A stretch of DNA of 64,000 nt from Clostridiales bacterium (lineage in GTDB: Bacteria > Bacillota > Clostridia > Saccharofermentanales > Saccharofermentanaceae): contig JAFRQR010000025.1 in assembly GCA_017428545.1 (NCBI GenBank), forward strand, positions 124,001 through 188,000, in the 5' to 3' direction. Position numbers and translations under genes: made by a program. Shown here piece after piece: positions 1-8,503 of this stretch. A model generated the notes under the pieces. The model saw only the letters and a program-made list of their open reading frames with translations. It was not told where the DNA came from and searched no databases. Numbering within the stretch: position 1 is the first letter of the stretch; each line of letters opens with the position of its first letter.

Positions 1-80
1 TAGACGACCTCGACGACCCAGCCGATAAAAGCGTAGATGAAAAACATGCAGTATGCGTCTACAAACGGATAGAAATGCAT
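1..80 (-). CDS. Membrane protein N-terminus, possibly PF06541-type (partial)
   Basis: Only the first 26 codons lie in the window; the gene runs off the left edge. The start is the ATG whose complement ends at 80, preceded by a purine-rich ribosome binding site (AAGAAAGGACGG). The visible residues begin MHFYPFVDAYC and continue with a hydrophobic stretch containing FIYAFIGWVVEVV. That opening resembles the first membrane segment of putative ABC-transporter type IV proteins (PF06541), which usually start with a phrase like F-IYSF-GW--E. The gene is divergent from the GH43 gene. The family call rests on a short stretch and is tentative. Confidence 0.5.
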   Translation of the reverse strand, partial: MHFYPFVDAYCMFFIYAFIGWVVEVV

Positions 81-174
81 CAGAAAAACCGTCCTTTCTT
101 ACCAAATGATTATAGCATTTGTTTCTTTGCATTTGCTATAATAATCGTAACTTTCGATCTAAAGGAGAATCACT

Positions 175-1659
175 ATGGCAAACCCTTATCTTCCCATGTG
201 GGAACACATTCCGGACGGAGAACCCCGTATCTTCGGTGACCGCATCTACATTTACGGTTCCCACGATAATGCAGACACAGATGAATTTTGTGATTTCTGT
301 CTGAAAGTATGGTCCGCACCTGTCAGTGATCCGACGAACTGGACATCCCACGGCATAGCTTTTGCCACACGCGATTTTCCGGGTCATCCTTCCGATACCG
401 ACTGGACGGACGGACGCCTCTTCGCTCCTGACGTAGTCGAAAAGGACGGCAAATATTATCTTTACGCTTACATCCAGAACGCACTCGGCTGCGTCGCCGT
501 ATCCGACAAGCCGGAAGGACCTTTTAAGCTTATTTCCCGCTATAAGCACAATATCGAGAACCACCCGGACGGAGGCATCTTCATCGATCCGGGCACACTC
601 GTTGATGATGACGGACGTGTATATGTATATTGCGGCTTCCTGCGTTCCTACATGTTCGAGGTAAACCCGGATAACATGTACGAAGTGATCGACGGATCTT
701 TCAAGATGGATATCATCCCGAATACCCCTCCGTTTAACTTCTTCGAGGCTTGTTCTCCAAGAAAGATCAACGGCAAGTACTACATGATCTATTCTTCCGC
801 AGAGCCCACAAGCCAGCTGGTCTACGCAGTATCTGATTCCCCGACGGGTCCTTTTGAATATAAGGGCGCGCTCGTAGATTCCGGATGCGACTATCCGGGC
901 GGAAATGATCACGGTTCCGTCGGCAAAGTCGGCGACCAGTGGTACATTTTCTATCACAAGATGACAAACGGTTCCATCATGAGCCGTGTCGGCTGCGCTG
1001 ACAAGCTCACGCTGAACGAAGACGGCACATTCACACAGGCCGAGATGACATCCCAAGGCTTCGAGGATATTCTCAATCCTTACCGTGTCACCAATCCGCA
1101 GATGGCCTGTGTCCTTACTAACGGCGCAACGATCACGGAAAGAACGCCTTTTGACCAGTGCATCACGAAGATCTCTGACGGTTCTGTTCTCGGATTTAAG
1201 TACTACGATTTCGGAAATCATTCCGGATCTGAAATGAAGTGTGTCATTAAGCTCGATAACTGCTACATGAGTGGCAAGATCCATATCTTCGCCGACGGTG
1301 TTCCGCAGGAGGCCATCGAGAAATATGCCCGTCCGATCTTTGATGACGAGCCTTTCGCCGAAGAGAAAAAAGCCAAGCGCGCAGATACTTCTTCCAAGGT
1401 CTATGGCTTTAGCAGAAAACTTCTCGAGCAGTTCTCTACTGCTGAATATACAGGAAAGTTCGGTCTTTCCCGTGAAGGCCACGAGATCGGATGCGCCGAG
1501 TTCTCTTCCAATGCAAGTATTGTCAGTGCAACCGTGGAAGGACTTTCCGGCAAGCATGCGATCTACTTCCTCGTCGAAGGCCGCTACAAGGGCTGGGGCG
1601 GACACTATATGGACGGAAGAAATCTTTTCGACTTCTTCGGATTCGTATTCCAGGTCTGA
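175..1659 (+). CDS. Glycoside hydrolase family 43 protein
   Basis: A 494-residue five-bladed beta-propeller type glycosidase, probably acting on arabinose- or xylose-containing oligosaccharides. GH43-like features are the repeated blade phrases RLFAPDVVEKDGKYYLYAY (81-99), IDPGTLVDDDGRVYVYCG (137-154), FFEACSPRKINGKYYMIY (189-206, E191 a likely general acid) and PGGNDHGSVGKVGDQWYIFY (241-260, with the family's conserved His at 246). Residues after about 330 form a separate C-terminal beta domain, perhaps carbohydrate binding. There is no signal peptide, so it should act in the cytoplasm on imported oligosaccharides. The ribosome binding site AAAGGAG precedes ATG 175, and a TATAAT hexamer lies at 137-142. 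Exact substrate cannot be told from sequence; the furanose transporter near 55 kb fits an arabinofuranosidase or xylosidase role. Confidence 0.85.
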   Translation: MANPYLPMWEHIPDGEPRIFGDRIYIYGSHDNADTDEFCDFCLKVWSAPVSDPTNWTSHGIAFATRDFPGHPSDTDWTDGRLFAPDVVEKDGKYYLYAYIQNALGCVAVSDKPEGPFKLISRYKHNIENHPDGGIFIDPGTLVDDDGRVYVYCGFLRSYMFEVNPDNMYEVIDGSFKMDIIPNTPPFNFFEACSPRKINGKYYMIYSSAEPTSQLVYAVSDSPTGPFEYKGALVDSGCDYPGGNDHGSVGKVGDQWYIFYHKMTNGSIMSRVGCADKLTLNEDGTFTQAEMTSQGFEDILNPYRVTNPQMACVLTNGATITERTPFDQCITKISDGSVLGFKYYDFGNHSGSEMKCVIKLDNCYMSGKIHIFADGVPQEAIEKYARPIFDDEPFAEEKKAKRADTSSKVYGFSRKLLEQFSTAEYTGKFGLSREGHEIGCAEFSSNASIVSATVEGLSGKHAIYFLVEGRYKGWGGHYMDGRNLFDFFGFVFQV

Positions 1660-1741
1660 TACTGATCCGGCGCCTCTTTGCAGAAGAAGCTGCGGGCAAG
1701 TGCTTTTGCCAAAGAAACATAAAAGATTGAAGGTATGAAAA

Positions 1742-3352
1742 ATGAGTGAGATCTATGTTGTAGGTCATAAGAACCCCGATACCGATACCGTCGTTTCCGC
1801 GATGGCATATGCGGCGCTGAAGCATGCGCTCGGCGAGCAGGATTACATCGCCGCCCGTCTCGATCACTTAAGCGACGAGACCAAGCGTATGCTCACCAGA
1901 TTCGGTTTTGAGACACCGCTTCGCATCCGTGACGTAAGAACGCAGGTGCAGGATCTGGATTTCGATACGCCGCCGGCGCTGAACGCCCAGGTCACTTTGG
2001 ACAAGGCATGGAGAACGATGTCCGAGGGCGAGATCTCCGTCATCCCCGTCATCAACGAGGACGGCACGCTCTACGGTACGCTGTCTTCCGGAGACATCGC
2101 CTCTTACAACATGGAGACGATCAACAACCCGCATATCGATAACCTTCCGCTTTTTAACCTCTTAAGCGTTCTGGAGGGCCGGATCGTCAACGAATGCGAT
2201 ACCACGACGGATTCCATCTCCGGCGAGATCTGCATCGCACTTCCGCAGAACAACGAGAATCTCCTGTTCTCTTCTAAAGATTCCATCGTCTTCTGCGGTA
2301 ATCAGCCGGACATGGTCAAGAGAGCTCTTACGATCGGCGTTAATTGTCTGATCCTCTGTCAGACCGATGTCGATCCATCCTGGTTTTCTGAAAAGACAAA
2401 CACCTGCGTGATCTCCACTCCGCTTGACGCGAGCAAGGCCGCCAAACTCATCTACCAGGCGCTTCCGATCTCCCGCGCCTGCTACACCGGCGAGATCCAG
2501 TGCTTCCACCTCGATAACTACATCGATGACGTTAAAGAAGTCGTCTTAAAGAGCCGTTTCAGAAGTTATCCGGTACTCGATGAAAACAACAAGGTCATCG
2601 GAACCCTCGCAAGATTCCACCTCCTGCGTCCGAGAAGAAAAAAGGTCGTCCTCGTGGACCACAATGAACTCGCGCAGTCCGTGCCGGGTCTCGAACAGGC
2701 GGAGATCCTGGGCATCATCGACCATCACCGCCTTGCGGATATCCAGACCACGCAGCCGATCGCTATGCGCAATGAACCCGTCGGCAGCACAAATACGATC
2801 ATCACGGAGCTTTATCAGGAAAATGGTGTTATGCCTTCCCCGAAGATGGCCGGCCTGATGTGCGCCGCGATCCTTTCCGATACCGTTATGTTCAAGTCCC
2901 CGACCTGCACACAAAGAGATATCGCGATGGCAGAGCGTCTCGCCCGTATCGCCGGCGTAAGCATCGACGAACTGGGACACGACCTCTTCAATGCATCCTT
3001 CGACACGAAGTCCGTCGAGGATCTGATGAAGTCCGACTTCAAGGAGTTCCACATCGCCGAGCACACCCTCGGTGTGGCACAGATCGTCTGCATCGATTCT
3101 TTCAAGATGCTTGACCGGAAAGACGAATTCATCGCCCATATGAATACGCTCCGCACAGAGCGCGGCTATGATTTCGTGATCCTGATGCTCACCGATGTCC
3201 TGCAGGAAGGTACCGAGCTCCTCTATGTAGGTGACGATGACACCATCCGCTTTGCCTTCAACGTCGAGCCGAAAGACAATCACGTATTCCTTCCGGGCGT
3301 CATGTCCAGAAAGAAACAGATCATCCCGATGCTCACTGCATTGTGGGGTTAA
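1742..3352 (+). CDS. ppaC: Manganese-dependent inorganic pyrophosphatase with CBS and DRTGG domains
   Basis: A 536-residue cytoplasmic enzyme that hydrolyses pyrophosphate to phosphate. The DHH-superfamily phosphoesterase is split: HKNPDTD (9-15) near the N-terminus and DHH (327-329) with VGSTNTIITELY (from 347) further on, followed by the DHHA2 domain. Between them lie a CBS motif (about 65-125), a DRTGG-like segment (about 185-245) and a second CBS motif (about 250-305). This architecture and length match the CBS-DRTGG family II pyrophosphatases, whose CBS domains bind adenine nucleotides; nucleotide control here is inferred from the family. Ribosome binding is weak (GAAGG). An AAAAGCAC octamer (complement) lies in the gap before it. 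Confidence 0.92.
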   Translation: MSEIYVVGHKNPDTDTVVSAMAYAALKHALGEQDYIAARLDHLSDETKRMLTRFGFETPLRIRDVRTQVQDLDFDTPPALNAQVTLDKAWRTMSEGEISVIPVINEDGTLYGTLSSGDIASYNMETINNPHIDNLPLFNLLSVLEGRIVNECDTTTDSISGEICIALPQNNENLLFSSKDSIVFCGNQPDMVKRALTIGVNCLILCQTDVDPSWFSEKTNTCVISTPLDASKAAKLIYQALPISRACYTGEIQCFHLDNYIDDVKEVVLKSRFRSYPVLDENNKVIGTLARFHLLRPRRKKVVLVDHNELAQSVPGLEQAEILGIIDHHRLADIQTTQPIAMRNEPVGSTNTIITELYQENGVMPSPKMAGLMCAAILSDTVMFKSPTCTQRDIAMAERLARIAGVSIDELGHDLFNASFDTKSVEDLMKSDFKEFHIAEHTLGVAQIVCIDSFKMLDRKDEFIAHMNTLRTERGYDFVILMLTDVLQEGTELLYVGDDDTIRFAFNVEPKDNHVFLPGVMSRKKQIIPMLTALWG

Positions 3353-3422
3353 AACGGCGGCGCTTTTCGCGCGGTTCCCCGACCCGAGTGTCAGGATAGT
3401 CATGATGAATCAGGAGGTAGTT

Positions 3423-4067
3423 ATGGCTGAGATCGAAGAAAACCAGAATCGTATCTTCCCCACGGGAAAGCTCGTGTATGCACTATCCTGGCTTACCCTC
3501 ATCGGATTTATACTAAAGATCGGACGATTAATTATCTTCTTCGCTAGGCATCAGCTTTCTGATGCAAAAGGGATCTTAACCGTCCTTTCCATCTTCCTGC
3601 TTGTTTTGAACGTTGCTTCTGCATGCGTTTTATTTGCGATTGCCCGCCGTTCATCCATTTTCAGATTTGCAGGAATAGCACTACTACTTGCTTCAACTTC
3701 TGATCTGCTTGTTTTCATAGAAGGCGTGACGAACGATTTTGAATATTTCTTATTCGTTCCGATCTATCTGATGATGTCCTTTGCTTTCCTCATTTCTCTC
3801 TCAAAAGGAATGCAGGATTGTGTCGAATCTTCTGGGGGAGATGCCTATTATAAGTGGCCCCAATACAGGAAAACAGTCATCTTTCTGTATGCCGCATTTC
3901 TTCTCGTTTTAGCTCCCTTTTTCTCTATGTTTAGTATGGATTTTTTATTGCCATATGAATTTTGTTCATTTATGCTTTTTATTGCTTGTCACGCAATGCT
4001 GTACGTCCTGGTTATTCTGCTCAACAAGACGGCAAAAGAATTAAATGAACCCACCAAATCAAGCTGA
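3423..4067 (+). CDS. Small multi-pass membrane protein, unknown function
   Basis: A 214-residue protein. The start at 3423 (MAEIEENQNRIF) is fixed by a strong AGGAGG; the longer open frame upstream overlaps the pyrophosphatase gene and is rejected. About five or six hydrophobic segments are visible, for example LVYALSWLTLIGFIL, ILTVLSIFLLVLNVASACV and TVIFLYAAFLLVLAPFF. I recognise no family. It follows the pyrophosphatase by 70 bp and may be read with it. Base composition is AT-richer toward its end, as in the next gene. Confidence 0.7.
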   Translation: MAEIEENQNRIFPTGKLVYALSWLTLIGFILKIGRLIIFFARHQLSDAKGILTVLSIFLLVLNVASACVLFAIARRSSIFRFAGIALLLASTSDLLVFIEGVTNDFEYFLFVPIYLMMSFAFLISLSKGMQDCVESSGGDAYYKWPQYRKTVIFLYAAFLLVLAPFFSMFSMDFLLPYEFCSFMLFIACHAMLYVLVILLNKTAKELNEPTKSS

Positions 4068-4191
4068 TAAGCAATTGCGATAAAAAAGTGACAACCCTCG
4101 TACTTTTGTCATCATTTGTCGCAAAAACGCCCAGCAATACAATTTGTTCCCATGTATAATCTGACCCATCACACTCAAAGAGGTATGGGAT

Positions 4192-4953
4192 ATGATTGCT
4201 GCTAAACTACACAAACTCGCTGTTCTTATGAGGCAGCTGAATCTCAGTTATATACATGCCCCCGAGATTTGTAGCCCTACAATCAAGTTTGGCAAACGAG
4301 TACGACGCAATACTTCAACACCTGTGATTCGCGTCTATACTGACGAATCCAAAAATAAGTTCAATGAATATATGCTGTCTTCACCTAAATCGGAGAAGTG
4401 GAAAACTCTTCTTGATGAACAAGTCCGTCGTTTGGATATTGAGAATCACTTAGAATTCCGTTTTGAACTTGAGCATATCGATTCTCCTTTCAAATCGGTA
4501 AGCATTTCAAAGAAAACTGCTTATTCAAAAGAAGTCTTTGATTCACTCGTCGAAAAAAATGATCCGGAAATAAAAAAGGAGCATGTCTTTGACGGACACC
4601 GATTCCGTTCCAAATCTGAAATGTTGATTGCTCAGTTTCTGAAGTCTCTTGGTCTGGAGTACAAGTATGATGTCATATTATCTTTTGATAAAGAGGTCTT
4701 CTACATAGATTTCGCAATCTATTGTCATGAGACAGGGCGTTTTTTCTTTATGGAACACTTTGGCGACATGGGGTCTGAACGCTATCGTCAGCGCACATTC
4801 CATAAAATCACAGTATATACTGAACATGGTTTAGTTGAGGGATCAGATATCCTGTACACATATGAAAATAACGAGGATAACTTTAATCTGAACGTGTATG
4901 AAGGAAAGATACTCTCCATAATTGCTGCACACGCACTTGACTGTTCCAAGTAA
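4192..4953 (+). CDS. PD-(D/E)XK-like nuclease domain protein
   Basis: A 253-residue soluble protein. The C-terminal half has the pattern of a PD-(D/E)XK restriction-endonuclease fold: E143 in FRSKSEMLIAQFL, D173 in VFYIDFAIY, and E188 in FFFMEHFGDMGSERYRQR, followed by a basic helix. The EHFG phrase after the third strand is, to my knowledge, common in nuclease modules of Clostridia helicases and in short stand-alone proteins of this kind. The usual Lys of ExK is not obvious. Ribosome binding site AAAGAGG; TATAAT at 4155-4160. The gene is AT-richer than its neighbours, and its 3' end (last 10 bp) runs into a 62-bp tandem repeat array. This suggests an acquired unit. Substrate and role are unknown. 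Confidence 0.7.
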   Translation: MIAAKLHKLAVLMRQLNLSYIHAPEICSPTIKFGKRVRRNTSTPVIRVYTDESKNKFNEYMLSSPKSEKWKTLLDEQVRRLDIENHLEFRFELEHIDSPFKSVSISKKTAYSKEVFDSLVEKNDPEIKKEHVFDGHRFRSKSEMLIAQFLKSLGLEYKYDVILSFDKEVFYIDFAIYCHETGRFFFMEHFGDMGSERYRQRTFHKITVYTEHGLVEGSDILYTYENNEDNFNLNVYEGKILSIIAAHALDCSK

Positions 4954-5315
4954 TGGTCAATGTAAACACCCTTTACATTGACCATTTCATTGACTTTTCC
5001 CATTATTCCAAGTAATGGTCAATGTAAGTACCCTTTACATTGACCATTTCATTGACTTTTCCCATTATTCCAAGTAATGGTCAATGTAAGTACCCTCTAC
5101 ATTGACCATTTCATTGACTTTTTTCATTATTCCAAGTAATGGTCAATGTAAGTACCCTCTACATTGACCATTTCATTGACTTTTTTCATTATTCCAAGTA
5201 ATGGTCAATGTAAGTACCCTCTACATTGACCACTTCATTGACTTTTCCCATTATTCCAAGTAATGGTCAATGTAAGTACCCTCTACATTGACCACTTCAT
5301 TGACTTTTCCCACAA
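4944..5315. repeat. Six tandem 62-bp repeats, each with an internal inverted repeat
   Basis: Units start at 4944, 5006, 5068, 5130, 5192 and 5254, an exact 62-bp period. Each holds AATGGTCAATGTA facing TACATTGACCATT around a short loop. In unit 1 the arms are 15 bp and perfect with the loop CACCC; units 3-6 carry a CTAC variant; the last two have ACCACT instead of ACCATT. There are no unique spacers, so it is not CRISPR. The period is not a multiple of three and no protein runs through it. The first unit begins inside the last codons of the nuclease-like gene. Confidence 0.95.
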
Positions 5316-5331
5316 TAAGGTATTTGCCTGC

Positions 5332-6435
5332 TTATTCCTCAGTCACTTCGCACTTTCTGACTTTTCTCCAGTTCAGAAGGATGATGGTAAGGATGACCAG
5401 GACCTCCGTGATCACCGTCCCGTAAACTGCAGTCTTTGTCACGCGGTAGAAGTGATAGCCGCTGGACCACATGCACTGATTCAGCACGAGGATCAGTCCC
5501 ACATTCACAAGCATACCGAAGATGAAAGCTCCTAAATTCAGGATCAGCACCTCTGATGCCACTTTGCGGAAGATCTGCCCTTTTGTGAATCCAAGCGCCT
5601 TGTAGATCGCGAACTCATGCTTTCTCTTGTCATATGCCGCCGTGAATACTGCGTTGATCGTCACCAGAAGAACGATGGCTACAAGTATGACAACAACTGC
5701 AAAGATGTAGTACATAAATCCCATCTGTTCTTCTACTTCCCGGACATAGGTGCCGGCTGTTTCAAACTTCACATGCGGGTATTTTACAGAGAGTTCCGCC
5801 GCGCATCGGCGCAGATCATCTTGAAGTTTCTGATCGCAGACCCCGTCATTACTCACAACAAGCATATCATTAGTATAGTCTACACCTGCCACACCATACG
5901 CGCGCATGCCTTCGCCCTTGAAAGTCTGCCCGAGCTTTAGCTTCTTTGCAGTACCGATCGGATCACCGATCTCAAGATCTTCGCTTTCCGCCAGCTGCTC
6001 GCTCATGAGCATTTCATAGTCATTCAGTTCAATATCCTCCGGCACGAGATGTGTCCTTTGCTTAAAGATCTCGAAGTCCTCTACGCTCTTAAAGAGAAAC
6101 CCGTCGATCTGACAATCAAAGAGCATGATGGTCTCAAAAGCGAAGTATCTTGAGTTGATGTAAAGGATCTCTCTTGCTTCCTCCGGAAGCTGTTCCTTAA
6201 GTTCCCTCTGCATATGCCGGTATTCATCTATCGCATCATTACTGTTTCCGTTTACGTAGATATGCATATATCTGTCGGATTCAGACTTTGATACCCGGAA
6301 GGTCTCAAGCGGATTATCACAATACATACCACCGATGAAGCAGATCGTGATAAATGACATCATCAGAAGAAGCACCATGGATCTGCTTTTGTTATTCCGG
6401 ATATATGTAAAGGCAGAAAAAGGTCTGATACTCAT
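5332..6435 (-). CDS. FtsX-like ABC transporter permease
   Basis: A 367-residue membrane subunit. One N-terminal segment (SMVLLLMMSFITICFIGG) is followed by a large extracytoplasmic domain and three C-terminal segments (IFAVVVILVAIVLLVTI and two more), the topology of FtsX/MacB permeases. The start is taken at MSIRPFSAF because GGGAG lies 10 bases before it; MKDMSIRP at 6444, overlapping the ATPase stop, is equally possible. Third gene of a permease-ATPase-permease operon. FtsX-type exporters move peptides or lipids, or sense antibiotics; the substrate is not evident. Confidence 0.85.
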   Translation of the reverse strand: MSIRPFSAFTYIRNNKSRSMVLLLMMSFITICFIGGMYCDNPLETFRVSKSESDRYMHIYVNGNSNDAIDEYRHMQRELKEQLPEEAREILYINSRYFAFETIMLFDCQIDGFLFKSVEDFEIFKQRTHLVPEDIELNDYEMLMSEQLAESEDLEIGDPIGTAKKLKLGQTFKGEGMRAYGVAGVDYTNDMLVVSNDGVCDQKLQDDLRRCAAELSVKYPHVKFETAGTYVREVEEQMGFMYYIFAVVVILVAIVLLVTINAVFTAAYDKRKHEFAIYKALGFTKGQIFRKVASEVLILNLGAFIFGMLVNVGLILVLNQCMWSSGYHFYRVTKTAVYGTVITEVLVILTIILLNWRKVRKCEVTEE

Positions 6436-6440
6436 GTCCT

Positions 6441-7115
6441 TCATGCTCCCTTCACAGAAACTTCCGAGATGCTTCCATCCCAAATCTTCACGATCATGTC
6501 CGCATCGGAGATGATACTCATATCATGCGTGATCACCAGGACCAGTCTGTCTTTTGCATATTCTTTCAGCCGCTCCATCACGAGGTATGCATTCTCGTGG
6601 TCAAGTGATGCCGTCGGCTCATCCGCGAAAAGCACCTTCGGGTCATTCATCATCGCTCTGGCGATGGCAACTCTCTGACGCTGTCCGCCGGAAAGTTTCG
6701 TCGGGCGGTGATTCAGTTCACTTTTCTTTAGTCCGATGTCCAGAAGAAGTTTCTCTGCCTTCTTCTTCGCTTCACTTACAGGGATCGTCGATGCGATCGT
6801 CGCGTTATCCAGCGCAGTCATATAGTTGATGAGATAGTGCCTTTGAAACACAAAACCGAATTCATATCTTCTTAAATGCTGCTTATCTCCCTCAGAGATA
6901 CCCGACAAAGATTTTCCGTTGTAGATCACATCTCCGGAAGTCAGTTTCTTCAGTGTGGACATGGTATACATCAGCGTGGATTTACCGGATCCGGAAGGTC
7001 CGATAATGCCTACCAGGCCTTTATCCGGAAAGGTGACATTCATGCTCTTCATGGCATAGACCTTCTCTTCTTTATCCATATCGTAGATCATGGTGGCATC
7101 TTTTAATTCAAACAT
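6441..7115 (-). CDS. ABC transporter ATP-binding protein (MacB/LolD type)
   Basis: A 224-residue ATPase with Walker A GPSGSGKS, Q-loop FVFQRHYL, signature LSGGQRQR, Walker B VLFADEP and the H-loop in VITHDMS. It powers the two flanking FtsX-like permeases. MFELKDATMIYD at 7115 is the start because AAGGAG sits at proper distance; the 11 extra residues of the longer frame would overlap that site. The stop codon overlaps the possible start of the downstream permease (ATGA), indicating translational coupling. Confidence 0.9.
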   Translation of the reverse strand: MFELKDATMIYDMDKEEKVYAMKSMNVTFPDKGLVGIIGPSGSGKSTLMYTMSTLKKLTSGDVIYNGKSLSGISEGDKQHLRRYEFGFVFQRHYLINYMTALDNATIASTIPVSEAKKKAEKLLLDIGLKKSELNHRPTKLSGGQRQRVAIARAMMNDPKVLFADEPTASLDHENAYLVMERLKEYAKDRLVLVITHDMSIISDADMIVKIWDGSISEVSVKGA

Positions 7116-7148
7116 CTTGTTTCTCCTTTTCCCACTTGCAAATTTCAA

Positions 7149-8303
7149 TCAGGACTCGATCGCATCGATCGTCTGTATCTTTCTCATTCCGGTAAAGATC
7201 GGTATCTGGGCGACACCGATCAGGACGAGGAATACCGCCAGGATCCTCGGTATCGCATCTCCTCTCCACAGCTTGATCGCAACTCCGATCGGTTCATAAA
7301 GGAAAGTATGAAGTCCGAATACAGTAGCCGCCGACAGAACAGATCCGGCCACAATAGAAACAGCAACACAGATCAGTATTTCCTTTAGCGCCATAACATA
7401 GATCTCTCCCGTGGAGAACCCGATCGAATGCAGCAGGCACCATTCGTTATGTCTGTCCATGATGTGAAGCGACAGCACCACGGAAACACAGATCAGGAGA
7501 AGTGCACCGGAGACCGTTGTCAGGAGAGTCTGTACGGTATCCATAGCACCGATGCTCTCTTCGTGATTCTTAAGTACCCTCGCCTTGTTTTGGAACCATG
7601 ACACCTCATACCCGGTTACGGAAAAAACCTCCACGGGGTCGACATCGCTCCCCTCTTCAATGAGAAGCATCACATTAATATCGTTCTCGCCGGGCTGGGC
7701 GATTCCAAATGCCAGATAGTAATCCGATTTTACCGTGCCGACGACTTCATAACTGGTTCCCATATATTCCATGAGATCGTTATCATTTTTATGATTATTG
7801 ATCAGTCTTTTCTCCAGAACGATCTCACCTGCTTTTTCCGGCATTCTTCCGGAAACAAGTTTCGCATCCATATGAGAAAGATAATCTTCACAGTCTTTTT
7901 TCCCTTCAAACAGATAACAATCGACGGAAGTTGATCCGATCACCGAATTGAGAGGGACATACTGCCATGCAAATGCTTTCGCATCGACGACTCCATCCTG
8001 TCGCGGGATCATCTCGCACGCATCGCTTGCCCGCTTCCAGGACTCCATCAGAAATTCTTCATCCGTCGCGTAATCGGATCCGACCATACCAAAATACGAA
8101 GAGACGGTCTGTTGCCGGTCAAATGGTGCCACATCGCTCTGATAGAACGGCTCACCGATACCGCCGATCACGTAATTCACCGTATAGATCATCAGCATGA
8201 AAACAGATAAGCTGACGATGAGTACAGTTGTTCTCACTCGGTTATTCCGAATATAAGGCCATGGTGAAAGCTTGGATCTTGCCTTGTTCATTTCCTTTTC
8301 CAT
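7149..8303 (-). CDS. FtsX-like ABC transporter permease
   Basis: A 384-residue permease, first gene of the three-gene operon. It has the same plan as the 5332-6435 protein: N-terminal membrane helix (TTVLIVSLSVFMLMIYTV), a long outside domain, then three helices near 265-375. Both proteins share the early phrase YIRNN, so they are diverged paralogues forming a heterodimer. The start may be ATG 8303 or ATG 8291 (MNKARSKL); the AAGGAG is very close to the first. Two palindromes at 8378-8415 lie upstream and probably control the operon. Confidence 0.85.
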   Translation of the reverse strand: MEKEMNKARSKLSPWPYIRNNRVRTTVLIVSLSVFMLMIYTVNYVIGGIGEPFYQSDVAPFDRQQTVSSYFGMVGSDYATDEEFLMESWKRASDACEMIPRQDGVVDAKAFAWQYVPLNSVIGSTSVDCYLFEGKKDCEDYLSHMDAKLVSGRMPEKAGEIVLEKRLINNHKNDNDLMEYMGTSYEVVGTVKSDYYLAFGIAQPGENDINVMLLIEEGSDVDPVEVFSVTGYEVSWFQNKARVLKNHEESIGAMDTVQTLLTTVSGALLLICVSVVLSLHIMDRHNEWCLLHSIGFSTGEIYVMALKEILICVAVSIVAGSVLSAATVFGLHTFLYEPIGVAIKLWRGDAIPRILAVFLVLIGVAQIPIFTGMRKIQTIDAIES

Positions 8304-8377
8304 TTCTCCTTCTTGTTCATGCGTCAGGGCGCATTTGCAACTACACCCACTTTACTAAACCTTCCCGTGGCAAAAAA

Positions 8378-8415
8378 GTGACCGCGGTCACATCTTTCGA
8401 CATGACCACGGTCAT
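8378..8415. promoter_or_regulatory. Two tandem palindromic operators upstream of the FtsX ABC operon
   Basis: GTGACCGCGGTCAC (8378-8391) is a perfect 14-bp palindrome. ATGACCACGGTCAT (8402-8415) is the same motif with one imperfect central pair. Centres are 24 bp apart, close to two helical turns, as expected for two dimers on one face. They lie 75-112 bp before the permease gene at 8303. The binding protein is not identifiable here. Confidence 0.65.
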
Positions 8416-8503
8416 ATTCGGTTTGATTCTTTTTATCCCGATCGAAAAGCACTTGGGCGGTCCCGATGGATGATCACCGGGTCCGGACCTTAAAGCTTCC
8501 TGA

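Noticed and set aside
136..1605. Long open frame antisense to the GH43 gene
   Set aside because: A 489-codon shadow with no ribosome binding site or recognisable domain; the other strand has the GH43 motifs.
4944..5315. CRISPR array
   Set aside because: The repeats are directly adjacent, 62 bp and near identical throughout, without unique spacers or cas genes.
5254..5535. Short open frame starting in the last 62-bp repeat
   Set aside because: It runs antisense into the 3' end of the FtsX-like permease gene and has no ribosome binding site; its start is formed by repeat sequence.
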